From: JABJAG01 sp038137215
GTDB lineage: Bacteria; Pseudomonadota; Alphaproteobacteria; UBA6615
Assembly (NCBI GenBank): GCA_038137215.1
Contig: JAYQBG010000016.1
Coordinates: 1 to 64,000, forward strand
Reading direction: 5' to 3'
DNA length: 64,000 nt
Shown: piece after piece, positions 7,617 through 16,303 of the stretch
Numbering within the stretch: the stretch's first letter is position 1
How the letters are laid out: each line of letters begins with the position of its first letter
Translations under genes and position numbers: made by a program
Notes under the pieces: model-generated
Told to the model about the DNA's origin: nothing
The model's database searches: none
What the model saw: only the letters and a program-made list of their open reading frames with translations

Positions 7617-8834
7617 CTAGAGGACCGCGTTGTCCGAACCGAGCCCCAGGGCAATCTTGCCGAAGGTCGTACCGGCCACATCCATGCTGAACGCGATATG
7701 CGCGCGCGCGGCGTGAATGTCGCGGAAGGCCCGCGCAATCGGGTTACGGGTGTAAATCCCGCCGCCGCCACTGGCCTGATAGAGCTTGTTCACCGCTTCA
7801 ATACAAAGCGTTGCCGTGTAGGCGCCGTTCCGCCGGAACTTTGCCTTGGTCTCCAGATCGGGCGCTTCGCCACGCGCGGCTAATTCCATGGACAGGTCAC
7901 AATCCGCGAGCATCATCAGGCGGGCAGCATCGATGGCTGCGCCGGCTTCGGCGACCTTGATCTGGATATTCTGTAGTTCCGAAATGCGCGCGCCGGTGTA
8001 GTTCGCCGTGCGCGCCTTCATGCCGTCCACATAGTCCTGATAGACCCCCTCCGCGATACCCAGCGGGGTGCCCGCAAGCACATAGGGGAACGGTGCGATC
8101 ACCGGCAACTGGTAAAGCGCGCCGGGATTGACGGCACTGCCGGGCGTGGGCCCGCCCTTCAAGTCATCCGCCGCAACGGTCATATGCTCGGGGATGAAGA
8201 TATCCTCGCAAACCGCGTCCTTCGATCCGGTTCCCTGGAGACCGGAGGTAAACCAGGTGTCGATCACCTCGTGTTCCGATTTGCGCAGCAGGAACAGGCG
8301 CGCCTCCTTCTCCGGATGGTCGTCATCCGCTTCGACCATCCCGCCGAGCATATTCCACTCGCTCGGATCGATGCCCGAGCAGAACGGCCAGCGACCATTC
8401 AGGATGTAGCCGCCATCGACACGCTTGGCGCGGCCGGCCGGGAATATCACCGAGGCACAGATCAGGGTATCGGCGGTCTCGCCGTTCTTGCCCCAGACTT
8501 CATTCTGGGCTTCTTCCGGAAACATGCCTAGCATCCAGTGGTGGCTGGCCAGGTTCGAGACATTCCAACCGCTTGAGGCACAGGCCCGGGAAATCACGGC
8601 ACCGGTATCGACAAGCATGCCGAAATCGAGCTCCAGGCCACCGACACGTTTGGGCTGGAGGATTTTGAAAAGACCGGCGTCGAGAAAGTCTCGCACATTT
8701 TCTTCCGGCAGCCGCCGCTGCTCCGAGGCCTTTTCAGACCGTTCCGCAACGGTCGGCAACAACGCTAGGGCGCGGGCCAGGACATCCTCACGCGAGACGT
8801 CACTGGTTCGTTCAAGTTCGGCAACCTGGCTCAT
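7617..8834 (-). CDS. Acyl-CoA dehydrogenase-fold flavin monooxygenase (HsaA/DszC/HpaB-C2 type)
   Basis: 405 residues from ATG 8834, preceded by GGGAGAG. The fold is acyl-CoA dehydrogenase, but the FCSGIDPSEW segment near 150 and the absence of the catalytic glutamate context point to group-D two-component flavin monooxygenases, which use reduced FMN/FAD from a partner reductase to oxidise aromatic or sulfur compounds. The C-terminal ASGGGGIY segment is the usual flavin/substrate loop. No flavin reductase is adjacent; a reductase-like protein lies at 52275. The next gene is a TetR regulator that abuts its stop. The substrate is unknown. Confidence 0.75.
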   Translation of the reverse strand: MSQVAELERTSDVSREDVLARALALLPTVAERSEKASEQRRLPEENVRDFLDAGLFKILQPKRVGGLELDFGMLVDTGAVISRACASSGWNVSNLASHHWMLGMFPEEAQNEVWGKNGETADTLICASVIFPAGRAKRVDGGYILNGRWPFCSGIDPSEWNMLGGMVEADDDHPEKEARLFLLRKSEHEVIDTWFTSGLQGTGSKDAVCEDIFIPEHMTVAADDLKGGPTPGSAVNPGALYQLPVIAPFPYVLAGTPLGIAEGVYQDYVDGMKARTANYTGARISELQNIQIKVAEAGAAIDAARLMMLADCDLSMELAARGEAPDLETKAKFRRNGAYTATLCIEAVNKLYQASGGGGIYTRNPIARAFRDIHAARAHIAFSMDVAGTTFGKIALGLGSDNAVL

Positions 8835-8880
8835 CTGATCTCTCCCGTATGGTTCGTCTCTCCACCGGCCGCATTCATTA

Positions 8881-8937
8881 ATCATTCGATAAATAGCAAG
8901 CAACACAGAACGGCGCAACCTTTATTTTTCGTATGAT
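8881..8937. promoter_or_regulatory. Paired inverted AT-rich sites upstream of monooxygenase-tetR operon
   Basis: ATCATTCGATAAATA at 8881-8895 reappears in inverted orientation at 8923-8937 with only two differences, giving a consensus TATTTWTCGWATGAT. Both sites lie within 105 bases upstream of the monooxygenase start. Two similar sites in front of an operon that encodes its own TetR protein fit autoregulation; that is inference. Confidence 0.45.
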
Positions 8938-8948
8938 AAATAACCCGT

Positions 8949-10238
8949 TCACGCAATCAGTATCATCCTCAAATCATTGACATTTGTTCGTGTCGGCCCG
9001 GTCAAAACGAGATCACCCAGAGCCGCAAAAAGACTGTAGGCATCGTTTCGCTCGAGAACATCGGACACGTCAAATCCCCCGGCGTCCGCCCGGTGGAGAG
9101 TATCGGGTGTGACCACCACCCCGGCGTTGTCCTCGACCCCATCGATCCCGTCCGTATCGCAGGCCAGGCCCCAGACGTTCTCCGCACCCTCCAGGCCGAC
9201 TGCAAGCCCGAGTGCATACTCCGCATTGCGTCCGCCCCGTCCGTCGCCCCGAACGGTCACGGTTGTCTCGCCGCCGCTCAGAATGAGGATCGGCTTTTCA
9301 TCGCGCCGCTCCGCCTTGTAACGCCGGGTGAGTTGCGCGTGGGCTGCCCCGAGTTCGCGCGCCTCTCCTTCCAGATCGGCCCCGAGCGAGACGAGCTGTA
9401 GTCCCATTTCCGAAGCCTTACGTGCCACGGCAACAATCATTTCGGCCGGACGCGCAACGATGGTGTTGGTCACCCGCGCGAAAACCGGATCAGACGGCTT
9501 GGGCGTCTCGCCGCCCTCAACCGTCAGAAGCCTTTCTATGCTCGCCGGGACATCGATCTCATAGCGCGCAAGTATCTTGAGTGCCTCTTCCGTTGTGGTC
9601 GGATCGGGTACGGTCGGGCCCGACGCAATCACCGACGGATCGTCATGGGGCACGTCGGAAATCATCAGACAGACCACCCGCGCCGGCGCTGCGGCCGCGG
9701 CAAGCCGCCCGCCCTTGATGGCCGAGATGTGCTTGCGCACACAATTCATCTGATCGATCGGTGCGCCGCTGCGCAACAAAGCCCGATTGACGGCCGCCTT
9801 TTCCTCGGCACTCACACCTTCGGCTGGTAAGGCGAGCAAGGCGGAGCCGCCCCCCGAGACCAGACAGAGCAGCAGATCGTCTTCTGTAAGGCCCTGCGCG
9901 AGCTCGAGCACCCGCCCGGCGGCCACTTCGCCGGCCGCATCGGGCACGGGATGGGCGGCCTCGATAATCTCGATCCGCTCACAATCGACCCCGTGCTGGT
10001 AGCGGGTCACCACCAAACCTTCGAGACGCTCCAGCCAGTCCTGTGTGCGTGCCTCTGCCTCCACGGCCTTTGCCATGGCCGCGGACGCTTTACCGGCCCC
10101 GACAACCACAACCCGGCCCTGTTCCGGAACCTCGGGCAGGTTCCCGGGAACGCAGCCCATCGGATCGGCCGCCGCCAGTGCTGCACCAAAAAGATCGTGC
10201 AAAACGCGGCGTGGTGTACCCGCTTCTATGTCCCCCAT
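8949..10238 (-). CDS. Glycerate 2-kinase (MOFRL family, GckA/TtuD type)
   Basis: 429 residues from ATG 10238. ATP-dependent phosphorylation of D-glycerate to 2-phosphoglycerate, linking the serine cycle, tartrate or glyoxylate routes to glycolysis. The N-terminal DUF4147 part has VVVGAGKASAAMA near 45-57, LVSGGGSALL near 128 and the NCVRKHIS segment. The C-terminal MOFRL domain has LSGGETTVTVRG, GRGGRNAEYAL and the ACDTDGIDG motif. Length is normal. A GTG at 10250 is an alternative start. Older annotations call this family hydroxypyruvate reductase. It stands alone upstream of the monooxygenase operon. Confidence 0.9.
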   Translation of the reverse strand: MGDIEAGTPRRVLHDLFGAALAAADPMGCVPGNLPEVPEQGRVVVVGAGKASAAMAKAVEAEARTQDWLERLEGLVVTRYQHGVDCERIEIIEAAHPVPDAAGEVAAGRVLELAQGLTEDDLLLCLVSGGGSALLALPAEGVSAEEKAAVNRALLRSGAPIDQMNCVRKHISAIKGGRLAAAAAPARVVCLMISDVPHDDPSVIASGPTVPDPTTTEEALKILARYEIDVPASIERLLTVEGGETPKPSDPVFARVTNTIVARPAEMIVAVARKASEMGLQLVSLGADLEGEARELGAAHAQLTRRYKAERRDEKPILILSGGETTVTVRGDGRGGRNAEYALGLAVGLEGAENVWGLACDTDGIDGVEDNAGVVVTPDTLHRADAGGFDVSDVLERNDAYSLFAALGDLVLTGPTRTNVNDLRMILIA

Positions 10239-10472
10239 GGAAATCTTCACCCGACATCCCCTTGCGAACAGATCACAGCCCGATATTATCCCCGTTCTTA
10301 CCGTTCCACGGCCAAATAAGAAATACGACAGCACAAACGCCGTAGTGGGGATGGGCAAAGTTGGGGGGGGCCTGCCATGGGCGGGCGCAGCTGGTATTCG
10401 CCGGTGACCAATGGCGTTTCATCTCCGCCAAACAATAAAAACACATCAACAAACAAATCTAGGAGTTGAATC

Positions 10473-11684
10473 ATGGAAGGCGCCGATACCGCTTGGATTC
10501 TAACTTCGACAGCGCTTGTGCTCTTTATGACACTGCCCGGGCTCGCCTTATTCTATGCGGGTCTCGTGCGTTCCCAGAACGTGCTGTCGGTTCTCATGAA
10601 CTGTTTCGCTATTGCCGCAACAGTTTCAATTCTCTGGTTCGTGGTCGCCTATTCGATCGCGTTCGGGGACGGCAATGCCTGGTGGGGCGGACTTGGAAAG
10701 TCCTTCCTCTCCGGTGTGGGCCTGGACACCGTTTCCGGGACCATCCCCGAAAGCCTGTTCTTCATGTTCCAGATGACCTTTGCGATCATCACCCCGGCGC
10801 TGATTGTCGGCGCCTACCCGGAACGCATTCACTTCTCGTTCGTGATCGGCTTCTCGCTGATCTGGGTGCTTATCGTTTATGCGCCGGTCGTGCACTGGGT
10901 CTGGGGCGGCGGCTTCCTTGCCGAGATGGGCCTGATCGACTTCGCCGGCGGCGTCGTCGTCCACGTCACCGCAGGTGTCTCGGCACTTGTCCTGGCCATG
11001 ATGCTCGGGCCGCGCCGCGGCTTTCCGAACGAAATCCAGCCCCCGCACAATCCGGGCATGACCATGATCGGGGCATCCATGCTCTGGGTCGGCTGGTTTG
11101 GCTTCAACGCCGGCTCCGCGCTCGCTGCGGACGGTTCGGCCACCATGGCCATGACCGTGACCCATCTCTCGGCAGCCGCCGGTGCCATCGCCTGGTCGGT
11201 GATGGAACTGATCCGCTATCGCAAGGCCAGCCTGGTCGGGGCGGTGACCGGCATGGTGGCCGGTCTGGCAACCATCACCCCGGCCTCCGGTTCCGTCGGC
11301 CCTGTGGGCGGCATGCTTCTCGGACTTGCGGGCGGTGTGGTCTGCTATGCCATGACCCAGTTCATCAAGCAGCGCCTGAAGATCGACGATTCCCTCGACG
11401 TCTTTGCCGTACACGGCATCGGTGGTGCGCTGGGGTCTTTGCTGGTCGCCTTCTTCGTGGCCACAGCACTGGGCGGTCACGGTCTTGCCGATGGCATGAC
11501 CATGGGCAGCCAGCTTGGCGTTCAGGCCTTCGGTATCGTGCTTGTTGCGGTCTGGTCCGGCGTGCTGACCTTCATCATCGTCAAAGTGCTGAAGATGTTC
11601 ATGAAGTTCCGTGTCGATGAGGAAACCGAAGTCCAGGGCCTTGATCTCGCCATGCATGGTGAGCGCGGCTATCACGGCATGTAG
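10473..11684 (+). CDS. amtB: Ammonium transporter
   Basis: 403 residues with the eleven membrane helices of Amt/Rh channels. Signatures include LFYAGLVRSQN near residue 27, the channel histidines in VHVTAGVSALV and VHGIGGALGS, and the loop NPGMTMIGASMLWVGWFGFN. There is no cleaved signal peptide. AGGAG is 8 bases upstream of ATG. It imports ammonium and is gated by the PII protein encoded 72 bases downstream, an inverted order compared with the usual glnK-amtB. The 234-base upstream gap must hold the promoter; no clear NtrC or sigma-54 site was found. Confidence 0.95.
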   Translation: MEGADTAWILTSTALVLFMTLPGLALFYAGLVRSQNVLSVLMNCFAIAATVSILWFVVAYSIAFGDGNAWWGGLGKSFLSGVGLDTVSGTIPESLFFMFQMTFAIITPALIVGAYPERIHFSFVIGFSLIWVLIVYAPVVHWVWGGGFLAEMGLIDFAGGVVVHVTAGVSALVLAMMLGPRRGFPNEIQPPHNPGMTMIGASMLWVGWFGFNAGSALAADGSATMAMTVTHLSAAAGAIAWSVMELIRYRKASLVGAVTGMVAGLATITPASGSVGPVGGMLLGLAGGVVCYAMTQFIKQRLKIDDSLDVFAVHGIGGALGSLLVAFFVATALGGHGLADGMTMGSQLGVQAFGIVLVAVWSGVLTFIIVKVLKMFMKFRVDEETEVQGLDLAMHGERGYHGM

Positions 11685-11709
11685 CCCGATCGGTTCGAAA
11701 ATTCACTGC

Positions 11710-11740
11710 GGGGTGATGCCGAGAGTATCGGTATCACCCC
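11710..11740 (+). other. Long hairpin between amtB and glnK
   Basis: A 13-base stem (GGGGTGATGCCGA with TCGGTATCACCCC, one G-U pair) around a 5-base loop fills the intergenic space 17 bases before the PII start. There is no T tract, so it is not a simple terminator. It could tune the amtB:glnK ratio by RNA stability, processing or partial stop. Confidence 0.6.
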
Positions 11741-11756
11741 CAACTGAACAGGAAAT

Positions 11757-12098
11757 ATGATGAAATTCATTGTTGCGATCATCAAACCCCACAAGCTCGA
11801 CGGCGTCCGTGAAGCGCTTGCTTCGGTTGGCATTGAGGGCATGACGGCGAGCGAGGTCAAAGGCTATGGCCGCCAGAAAGGCCAGACCGAGATCTATCGC
11901 GGTGCCGAGTATCAGGTTAATTTCGTCCCAAAGGTAAAGATCGAAGTCGCCGTGGATGACGGTGTGGCCGATGCCGTTGTCGAGGCCATCCGCACGGCTG
12001 CCAATACCGAGAAGATCGGCGACGGCAAGATCTTCGTGCTCGATCTCGAAAACGCGGTGCGTGTTCGGACGGGCGAGACCGGCGCCGAAGCACTCTAG
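11757..12098 (+). CDS. glnK: PII nitrogen-regulatory protein (GlnK type)
   Basis: 113 residues, a full-length PII. The T-loop GRQKGQTEIYRGAEY keeps the uridylylated tyrosine (position 52 here because the protein starts Met-Met; Tyr51 in standard numbering). The B-loop TEKIGDGKIF and C-loop are intact. It binds ATP, ADP and 2-oxoglutarate and blocks AmtB when ammonium is plentiful. GGAA lies upstream of the double ATG. It follows amtB with a strong hairpin between. A GlnB role cannot be excluded, but the amtB linkage favours GlnK. Confidence 0.93.
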   Translation: MMKFIVAIIKPHKLDGVREALASVGIEGMTASEVKGYGRQKGQTEIYRGAEYQVNFVPKVKIEVAVDDGVADAVVEAIRTAANTEKIGDGKIFVLDLENAVRVRTGETGAEAL

Positions 12099-12148
12099 CG
12101 CCGCGCGCATCTCTGGCACGCTGGCTGCAACGACAACAGCGTGGACGT

Positions 12149-12178
12149 CTCCGGCAGGCATAGTTCTGCCTGCCGGAG
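12149..12178 (+). other. Perfect 12-bp hairpin after glnK
   Basis: CTCCGGCAGGCA and TGCCTGCCGGAG pair around a 6-base loop 50 bases after the glnK stop. No T run follows, so it may protect the 3' end or work as a weak terminator. Confidence 0.5.
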
Positions 12179-12217
12179 AGTATCCGCGCCGACTTTGCAG
12201 CCAAAAAAGGTGCCGCC

Positions 12218-13225
12218 ATGCTTGTTTATTCCCCACCGACGACCCTCAGCGCCGTTCCCGTTATCGACCTTGAGGGTGGCCCCGCGTCTTCTGCTGAGGC
12301 GCAGCACAGGATCGGGCGCGAGATTCGCGATGCATGCCGGAATATCGGCTTTTTCTATATTGTAAATCACGGTGTCCCGGATCAGCTCGTCAGGGATTAG
12401 TTCGACTGGACCGCACGGTTTTCCGATCTGCCAATGGACGAGAAGATGCCGCTGCATATGCGGAAATCGGCCACCACCGCCGGCTATGAGCCCATTGCCG
12501 AACAACAGCTCGACAGCCAGGACACTTCCAGCGAAGCCGCGCCTCCGGACCTGAAGGAAAGCTACTACTGCGGCATAGAAGTTCCGGACAACCACCCCTT
12601 TGCCAAACGGCATGTCCGGGGGATCGGCCACAATCAATGGCCCGGCGCTCTTCCCGGGTTTCGGGATCAGATGGTCGCCTACCACGCCGCTCTGCGGAGC
12701 CTGAGCGATCACCTGCTTTCTCTCATCGCTCTGTTACTGGAACTCGAGAAGTCATGGTTTGCGAAGCATCACGACTGGCCGGGTTCCGTCCTGCGCCTGG
12801 TGCGCTATCCTCCGCAGCCCGATACAGCGGAGTTCAACCAGCTCGGCGCCGGTGCACATACCGACTGGGGCGGCATCACCCTTCTCGCACAGAACAGTAT
12901 CGGCGGCCTTGAAGTTCAGAACGCCGCCGATGAATGGGTCGCGGCCCCACTGATCGACGGGTCCTTTGTCGTCAATCTGGGAGATCTGATGTCTCGCTGG
13001 ACGAACGGCGTCTATCGCTCGAACATGCATCGCGTTCTGAATGCCGACAGCTCACGGGACCGCTATTCTGTACCGTTTTTCCATTCCCCGCGCTTCGACG
13101 CGGTGATCAAGCCGGTGCCGACCTGCGTGAGCGACACGCAACCGCCCAAATTCGAGCCCTACACGACCGCAGAACATATGAACGAGATGATCCGCCTCTC
13201 CTACGGCTATGAGGCGACATCCTGA
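12218..13225 (+). pseudogene. Isopenicillin-N-synthase-like 2-oxoglutarate/Fe(II) oxygenase, interrupted by amber codon
   Basis: A single reading frame of 336 codons matches the IPNS-like dioxygenase family from end to end, except for an in-frame TAG at 12398-12400 (codon 61). Before it is the N-terminal part with VPVIDLEGG and GFFYIVNHGVPD; after it the frame resumes at FDWTARFSDLP without any shift. Iron ligands HTDWGG and SNMHRVLN and the 2-oxoglutarate arginine motif RYSVPFF are intact downstream. AAGGTG precedes the ATG. The rest is undecayed, so the mutation is recent, a sequencing error, or read through. A downstream ATG at 12434 could give a truncated product lacking part of the jelly-roll support. 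Confidence 0.85.
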
Positions 13226-13265
13226 GGGCCTGAGGCTTTTCAGTTCACCCGACAGTCGCGCTTCG

Positions 13266-13366
13266 CGTCATTGCGAGCGAAGCGAAGCAATTCAGTCTGT
13301 ATGCCCACGTCTGACGCCACACTGGATTGCCAGGGCGGCCAGGGCACCTCGCCAGGACGAGAATAA
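13266..13366. repeat. Dispersed palindromic repeat, family A (copy 1, degenerate)
   Basis: Contains GTCATTGCGAG, then GCAATTCAG, later ACTGGATTGCC and a degraded right arm. It matches the cores of better copies at 24721 and 60222. It fills most of the 179-base gap between two genes. Confidence 0.7.
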
Positions 13367-13404
13367 ACGTTCTGGCGCAGTGAAGTCAGCGGCGATCAGA
13401 AATT

Positions 13405-14301
13405 TCAGACCTCGCCGAGCCCGGCCTTGCCCTCAAGGAGTTTGATGGCAGCGGTCAGGTTTTCCTGACCGTATCCGGCTTCGATCGTGTCTTCGAAGAT
13501 TTTCAGCATGGCCTGTCCGATCGCCATTGGGACGCCGGCGTTCGTTCCAGCATCACAGATCAGTGTGGAATCTTTCACCATCTGCTCTGTCGTAAACAGC
13601 GCTGAGAAATCGCGCGCCTTCAGCGGATCCAGATTGTACTTGATATAGGGCGATGCAGCGGCGCTGACACCGATCACATCAAGCATTTGCTCCCAGTCCA
13701 GTCCGCCCTTGCGACCGAGCGTGAGGGCTTCGGCCAGAACGGCCCCGGTCGTGCCCACAAGAAGATTGATGACCAGCTTCAGATAGCGCGCCTGGTCGCT
13801 CTCTCCGAGATAGAAGCTCTGGGAGCCCATCGCATCGAACAACGGCAGGCAACGATCAAAGGCCTCTCGCGGGCCCGAGGCCATGATAGTCAGGGTTCCC
13901 GCTTCCGCCAGCGCTGTGCTGCCGGACACCGGCGCACGCAAATAGGCAATTCCGGCCGCCTGCGCGGCGGCTTCCACTTCTGCGGAGGCCTCCGGTGACA
14001 CCGTGCTCATATCCAGATACACGCTCCCAGGTTGCATGACCCTGAAAACGCCATCTCCGCCCATTGTGACCGCGCGCAGGACCGCGTCGTTCGGGATCAT
14101 GGAGACGACAATGTCTGCTCCCTCAGCGAGAGCCTGGTTTGATGTCCCTTCGCGCGCTCCTGCCGCCACCGCCACAGCCAGGTTCTCGAGAACCGGGTCG
14201 AATACCGTGACAGTGCCTCCGGCTGTCACAACGTTCTGGCTCATGGGACCTCCCATCTTGCCGGAGCCGATCCAACCGATCTTCAGTTCACCCAGACTCA
14301 T
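13405..14301 (-). CDS. NAD(P)-dependent beta-hydroxyacid dehydrogenase (3-hydroxyisobutyrate dehydrogenase family)
   Basis: 298 residues. The N-terminal Rossmann motif GWIGSGKMGGPM lies at 9-20, DMSTVSPE near 97, the substrate loop APVSGS near 123, and the catalytic lysine in RYLKLVINLL near 174. The C-terminal all-helical domain is complete. These enzymes oxidise 3-hydroxyisobutyrate, tartronate semialdehyde and related acids. It is downstream of the intradiol dioxygenase on the same strand (74 bases, with a hairpin between), so it probably acts in the same aromatic pathway; the actual substrate is unknown. Confidence 0.85.
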   Translation of the reverse strand: MSLGELKIGWIGSGKMGGPMSQNVVTAGGTVTVFDPVLENLAVAVAAGAREGTSNQALAEGADIVVSMIPNDAVLRAVTMGGDGVFRVMQPGSVYLDMSTVSPEASAEVEAAAQAAGIAYLRAPVSGSTALAEAGTLTIMASGPREAFDRCLPLFDAMGSQSFYLGESDQARYLKLVINLLVGTTGAVLAEALTLGRKGGLDWEQMLDVIGVSAAASPYIKYNLDPLKARDFSALFTTEQMVKDSTLICDAGTNAGVPMAIGQAMLKIFEDTIEAGYGQENLTAAIKLLEGKAGLGEV

Positions 14302-14324
14302 GACTTCCCCCTTTCAGACGCAAT

Positions 14325-14352
14325 CCGGCGCCACCCGGGAGAGTGGCGCCGG
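14325..14352 (-). other. Intercistronic hairpin between dioxygenase and dehydrogenase genes
   Basis: CCGGCGCCAC and GTGGCGCCGG form a perfect 10-base stem with an 8-base loop. No T tract follows on either strand, so an RNA-stability or attenuation role is more likely than termination. Confidence 0.55.
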
Positions 14353-14375
14353 AGATCACATCATGTTGCTTTGAA

Positions 14376-15308
14376 CTAGTCCGAACTCATACTCGCGCGC
14401 TGGCTATAGGCTGCCTCGGCATCCTTCACGCTCGCGTCATCCTTCATGATGAAGTCGTAGTGTCCTTCGAAGAACTTGGAACCCTTGAAACCATATTCCT
14501 CGGCACGCGCGGCGTCATCGACTTCTGTATAGGGAACGATCAGCGTTTCCTTCACACCGAAGACCGCATCCGAATCCAGATACTTGCTGTCACTGTTGAA
14601 CAGTTCGGTCTGAATGGTCTGATAGCCATCCTTGTAGATCAGATAATGCAAATGAGCCGGTCGCCAGGAATGGCGGCCCGTTCCGTTGAGAATCAAACCA
14701 ACAGGGCCGTCCGTGGGAACGGGATAGTCAACAGGCTTGCGGGACCGGAACCAGTATTTGCCGTCCGGACCGGTGCGGAACTTTGCGCGATAGGCGTAGT
14801 CGTCATAGTCCTTGGGCTGCCCGACCTGTGCCTCATAGAACATGTTCGGTGAGGTCTGCCAGAGATCCATGATCACCCCTTCGATGGGATTACCATCGGC
14901 GTCGGTGACCTTGCCGTAGATATAGGCCGGCTCACCTTCGTCATCGTCGAGAGAGATATCATCGCCCATCTCGCGAACCGGGGCACCTTCACGATAAAAC
15001 GGCCCCAGCAAGCTCGATTCCGTAGCGCCCACGCGGACACGGTCGCCGAGAATCTCCACAAGCGCGGTCATGCCCAGAACGTCACCAAGCAGAACTCCCT
15101 CCTCACGCTTGTCATCGGAGATATGTCCCACATTCTGAATAAATCGTGCGGCATAAAGCAGTTCGTCGGGTGTCAGATTCACTTCACGAATAAAGTCATG
15201 CGAATGACGGACCAGCGCCTCCATGATTTCCTTCAGACGCGGGTTCGTATCCTCTGCAATCGTATTGAGCACCGCATCGGTGACATTGGCTTCCGTCAGG
15301 TCTCGCAT
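14376..15308 (-). CDS. Intradiol ring-cleavage dioxygenase (catechol/hydroxyquinol 1,2-dioxygenase type)
   Basis: 310 residues with the N-terminal helical dimerisation domain (about 1-100) and the catalytic beta-sandwich. Non-haem Fe(III) ligands are visible: Tyr in MFYEAQ, Tyr in DYPVPTDGP, and two His in WRPAHLHYLI. The family opens the ring of catechols or hydroxyquinol between the two hydroxyls to give muconates or maleylacetate. It is divergent from a PcaR-like IclR gene with an operator in between, so induction by a pathway intermediate is likely. Catechol versus hydroxyquinol specificity cannot be settled by eye. Confidence 0.88.
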   Translation of the reverse strand: MRDLTEANVTDAVLNTIAEDTNPRLKEIMEALVRHSHDFIREVNLTPDELLYAARFIQNVGHISDDKREEGVLLGDVLGMTALVEILGDRVRVGATESSLLGPFYREGAPVREMGDDISLDDDEGEPAYIYGKVTDADGNPIEGVIMDLWQTSPNMFYEAQVGQPKDYDDYAYRAKFRTGPDGKYWFRSRKPVDYPVPTDGPVGLILNGTGRHSWRPAHLHYLIYKDGYQTIQTELFNSDSKYLDSDAVFGVKETLIVPYTEVDDAARAEEYGFKGSKFFEGHYDFIMKDDASVKDAEAAYSQRASMSSD

Positions 15309-15470
15309 ATTCTCTCCTCGGTTACCGGCCCGACGGTCGGTCGGAAACGGTCGTGTTTGGCGCTAAGAATGCGCTCAATGGTGCGGTTTTCGCAACCGTA
15401 TGCCTGCCCTGAACCCCCATCGAATATTGTGGAAGAAAATTGAATCGACATTTCGGTGACCAGTACCTAA

Positions 15471-15495
15471 GTTCGTTATTCGAACAGTAGTTCGC
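15471..15495. promoter_or_regulatory. PcaR/PcaU-like IclR operator
   Basis: GTTCGTTATTCGAAC (15471-15485) is an inverted repeat of GTTCG spaced by five bases, followed four bases later by a third GTTCG (15490-15494). It resembles the known operators of PobR/PcaU-class IclR regulators, which combine a GTTCG-type palindrome with an extra half-site. It lies 36 bases upstream of the IclR start and in the divergent dioxygenase promoter. Confidence 0.65.
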
Positions 15496-15530
15496 AATAC
15501 GCACCATACGATCACCGATGAACCGGGTCA

Positions 15531-16301
15531 ATGTCCGAACGCGCCGCAAACTCCGAATTTGTTCAGTCTCTCGAGCGTGGCCTCGCCGTGATTCAGGCCT
15601 TTGGTCCCTCCACTCCGGAAATGACCATCAGCGAGGTTGCTGAAGCGACAGGGACGACGCGTGCGACCGCACGTCGTTTTCTGCTCACCCTCGAGCAGCT
15701 CGGCCACATCCGAAGTGACGGCCGAAAGTTTTCCCTCACCCCGCATGTCCTGAGACTTGGCTATGCGTATCTATCTTCGCTCGATTGGTGGCAAATTGCA
15801 CAAGAGGTGATGGAAGACGTGGTTCAGGAACTGCAGGAATCATGTTCCGCCTCGGTTCTCGACGGAAAGGACGTCATCTACGTCGCACGTGTCTCGGCCG
15901 CCCGGATCATGTCGATCCACCTCAGCATCGGCACCCGCCTTCCAGCCCATGTCACATCGCTCGGTCGCGTTCTGCTTTCGCATCAGCCGCCCGAAACTCT
16001 CGATGATTATCTGGCCACAATCGCGCCCCACAAATTTACCGAGAGGACCAAGACCGACGCGGCCGAATTGCGCGAGGCGATCGAAACCGCTCGCCTCAAA
16101 GGCTATGCAGTGGTTGACCAGGAACTCGAAACAGGGCTTCGTTCATTAGCGGTCCCTATTTACGACCGAAACGGCCGTATTCTTGCAGCGCTGAATGTTG
16201 GCACCCATGTCGCCCGCACACGCCTTGATGAAATAACCACACGTTTTCTGCCGGTACTGCACGATGCATCCCGCAAGATTACCGCCCAGCTTCCCAGCTA
16301 A
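15531..16301 (+). CDS. IclR family regulator, PcaR/PobR-like
   Basis: 256 residues. EFVQSLERGLAVI at 9-21 and the winged helix (ISEVAEATGTTRATARRFLLTLE, in part) mark the PcaR/PobR/PcaU branch that controls aromatic acid catabolism. The C-terminal effector domain includes GTRLPAHVTSLGRVLL and VVDQELETGLRSLAVP, standard for IclR ligand binding. It is divergently transcribed from the intradiol dioxygenase and probably controls it, together with itself. The effector (protocatechuate, hydroxybenzoate or beta-ketoadipate in known relatives) is not predictable here. Confidence 0.88.
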   Translation: MSERAANSEFVQSLERGLAVIQAFGPSTPEMTISEVAEATGTTRATARRFLLTLEQLGHIRSDGRKFSLTPHVLRLGYAYLSSLDWWQIAQEVMEDVVQELQESCSASVLDGKDVIYVARVSAARIMSIHLSIGTRLPAHVTSLGRVLLSHQPPETLDDYLATIAPHKFTERTKTDAAELREAIETARLKGYAVVDQELETGLRSLAVPIYDRNGRILAALNVGTHVARTRLDEITTRFLPVLHDASRKITAQLPS

Positions 16302-16303
16302 CG

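Noticed and set aside
7616..7771. Longer TetR protein starting inside the monooxygenase gene
   Set aside because: The added 52 residues have no TetR features and are antisense-free shadow of the monooxygenase frame.
10251..10472. Sigma-54/NtrC promoter for amtB
   Set aside because: I searched for TGGCAC-N5-TTGC and for GCACC-N5-GGTGC-like sites and found no acceptable match.
12398..12400. TAG as pyrrolysine or programmed read-through
   Set aside because: No pyl genes or read-through context seen, TAG ends many ordinary genes here, and the replaced position is not an active-site residue.
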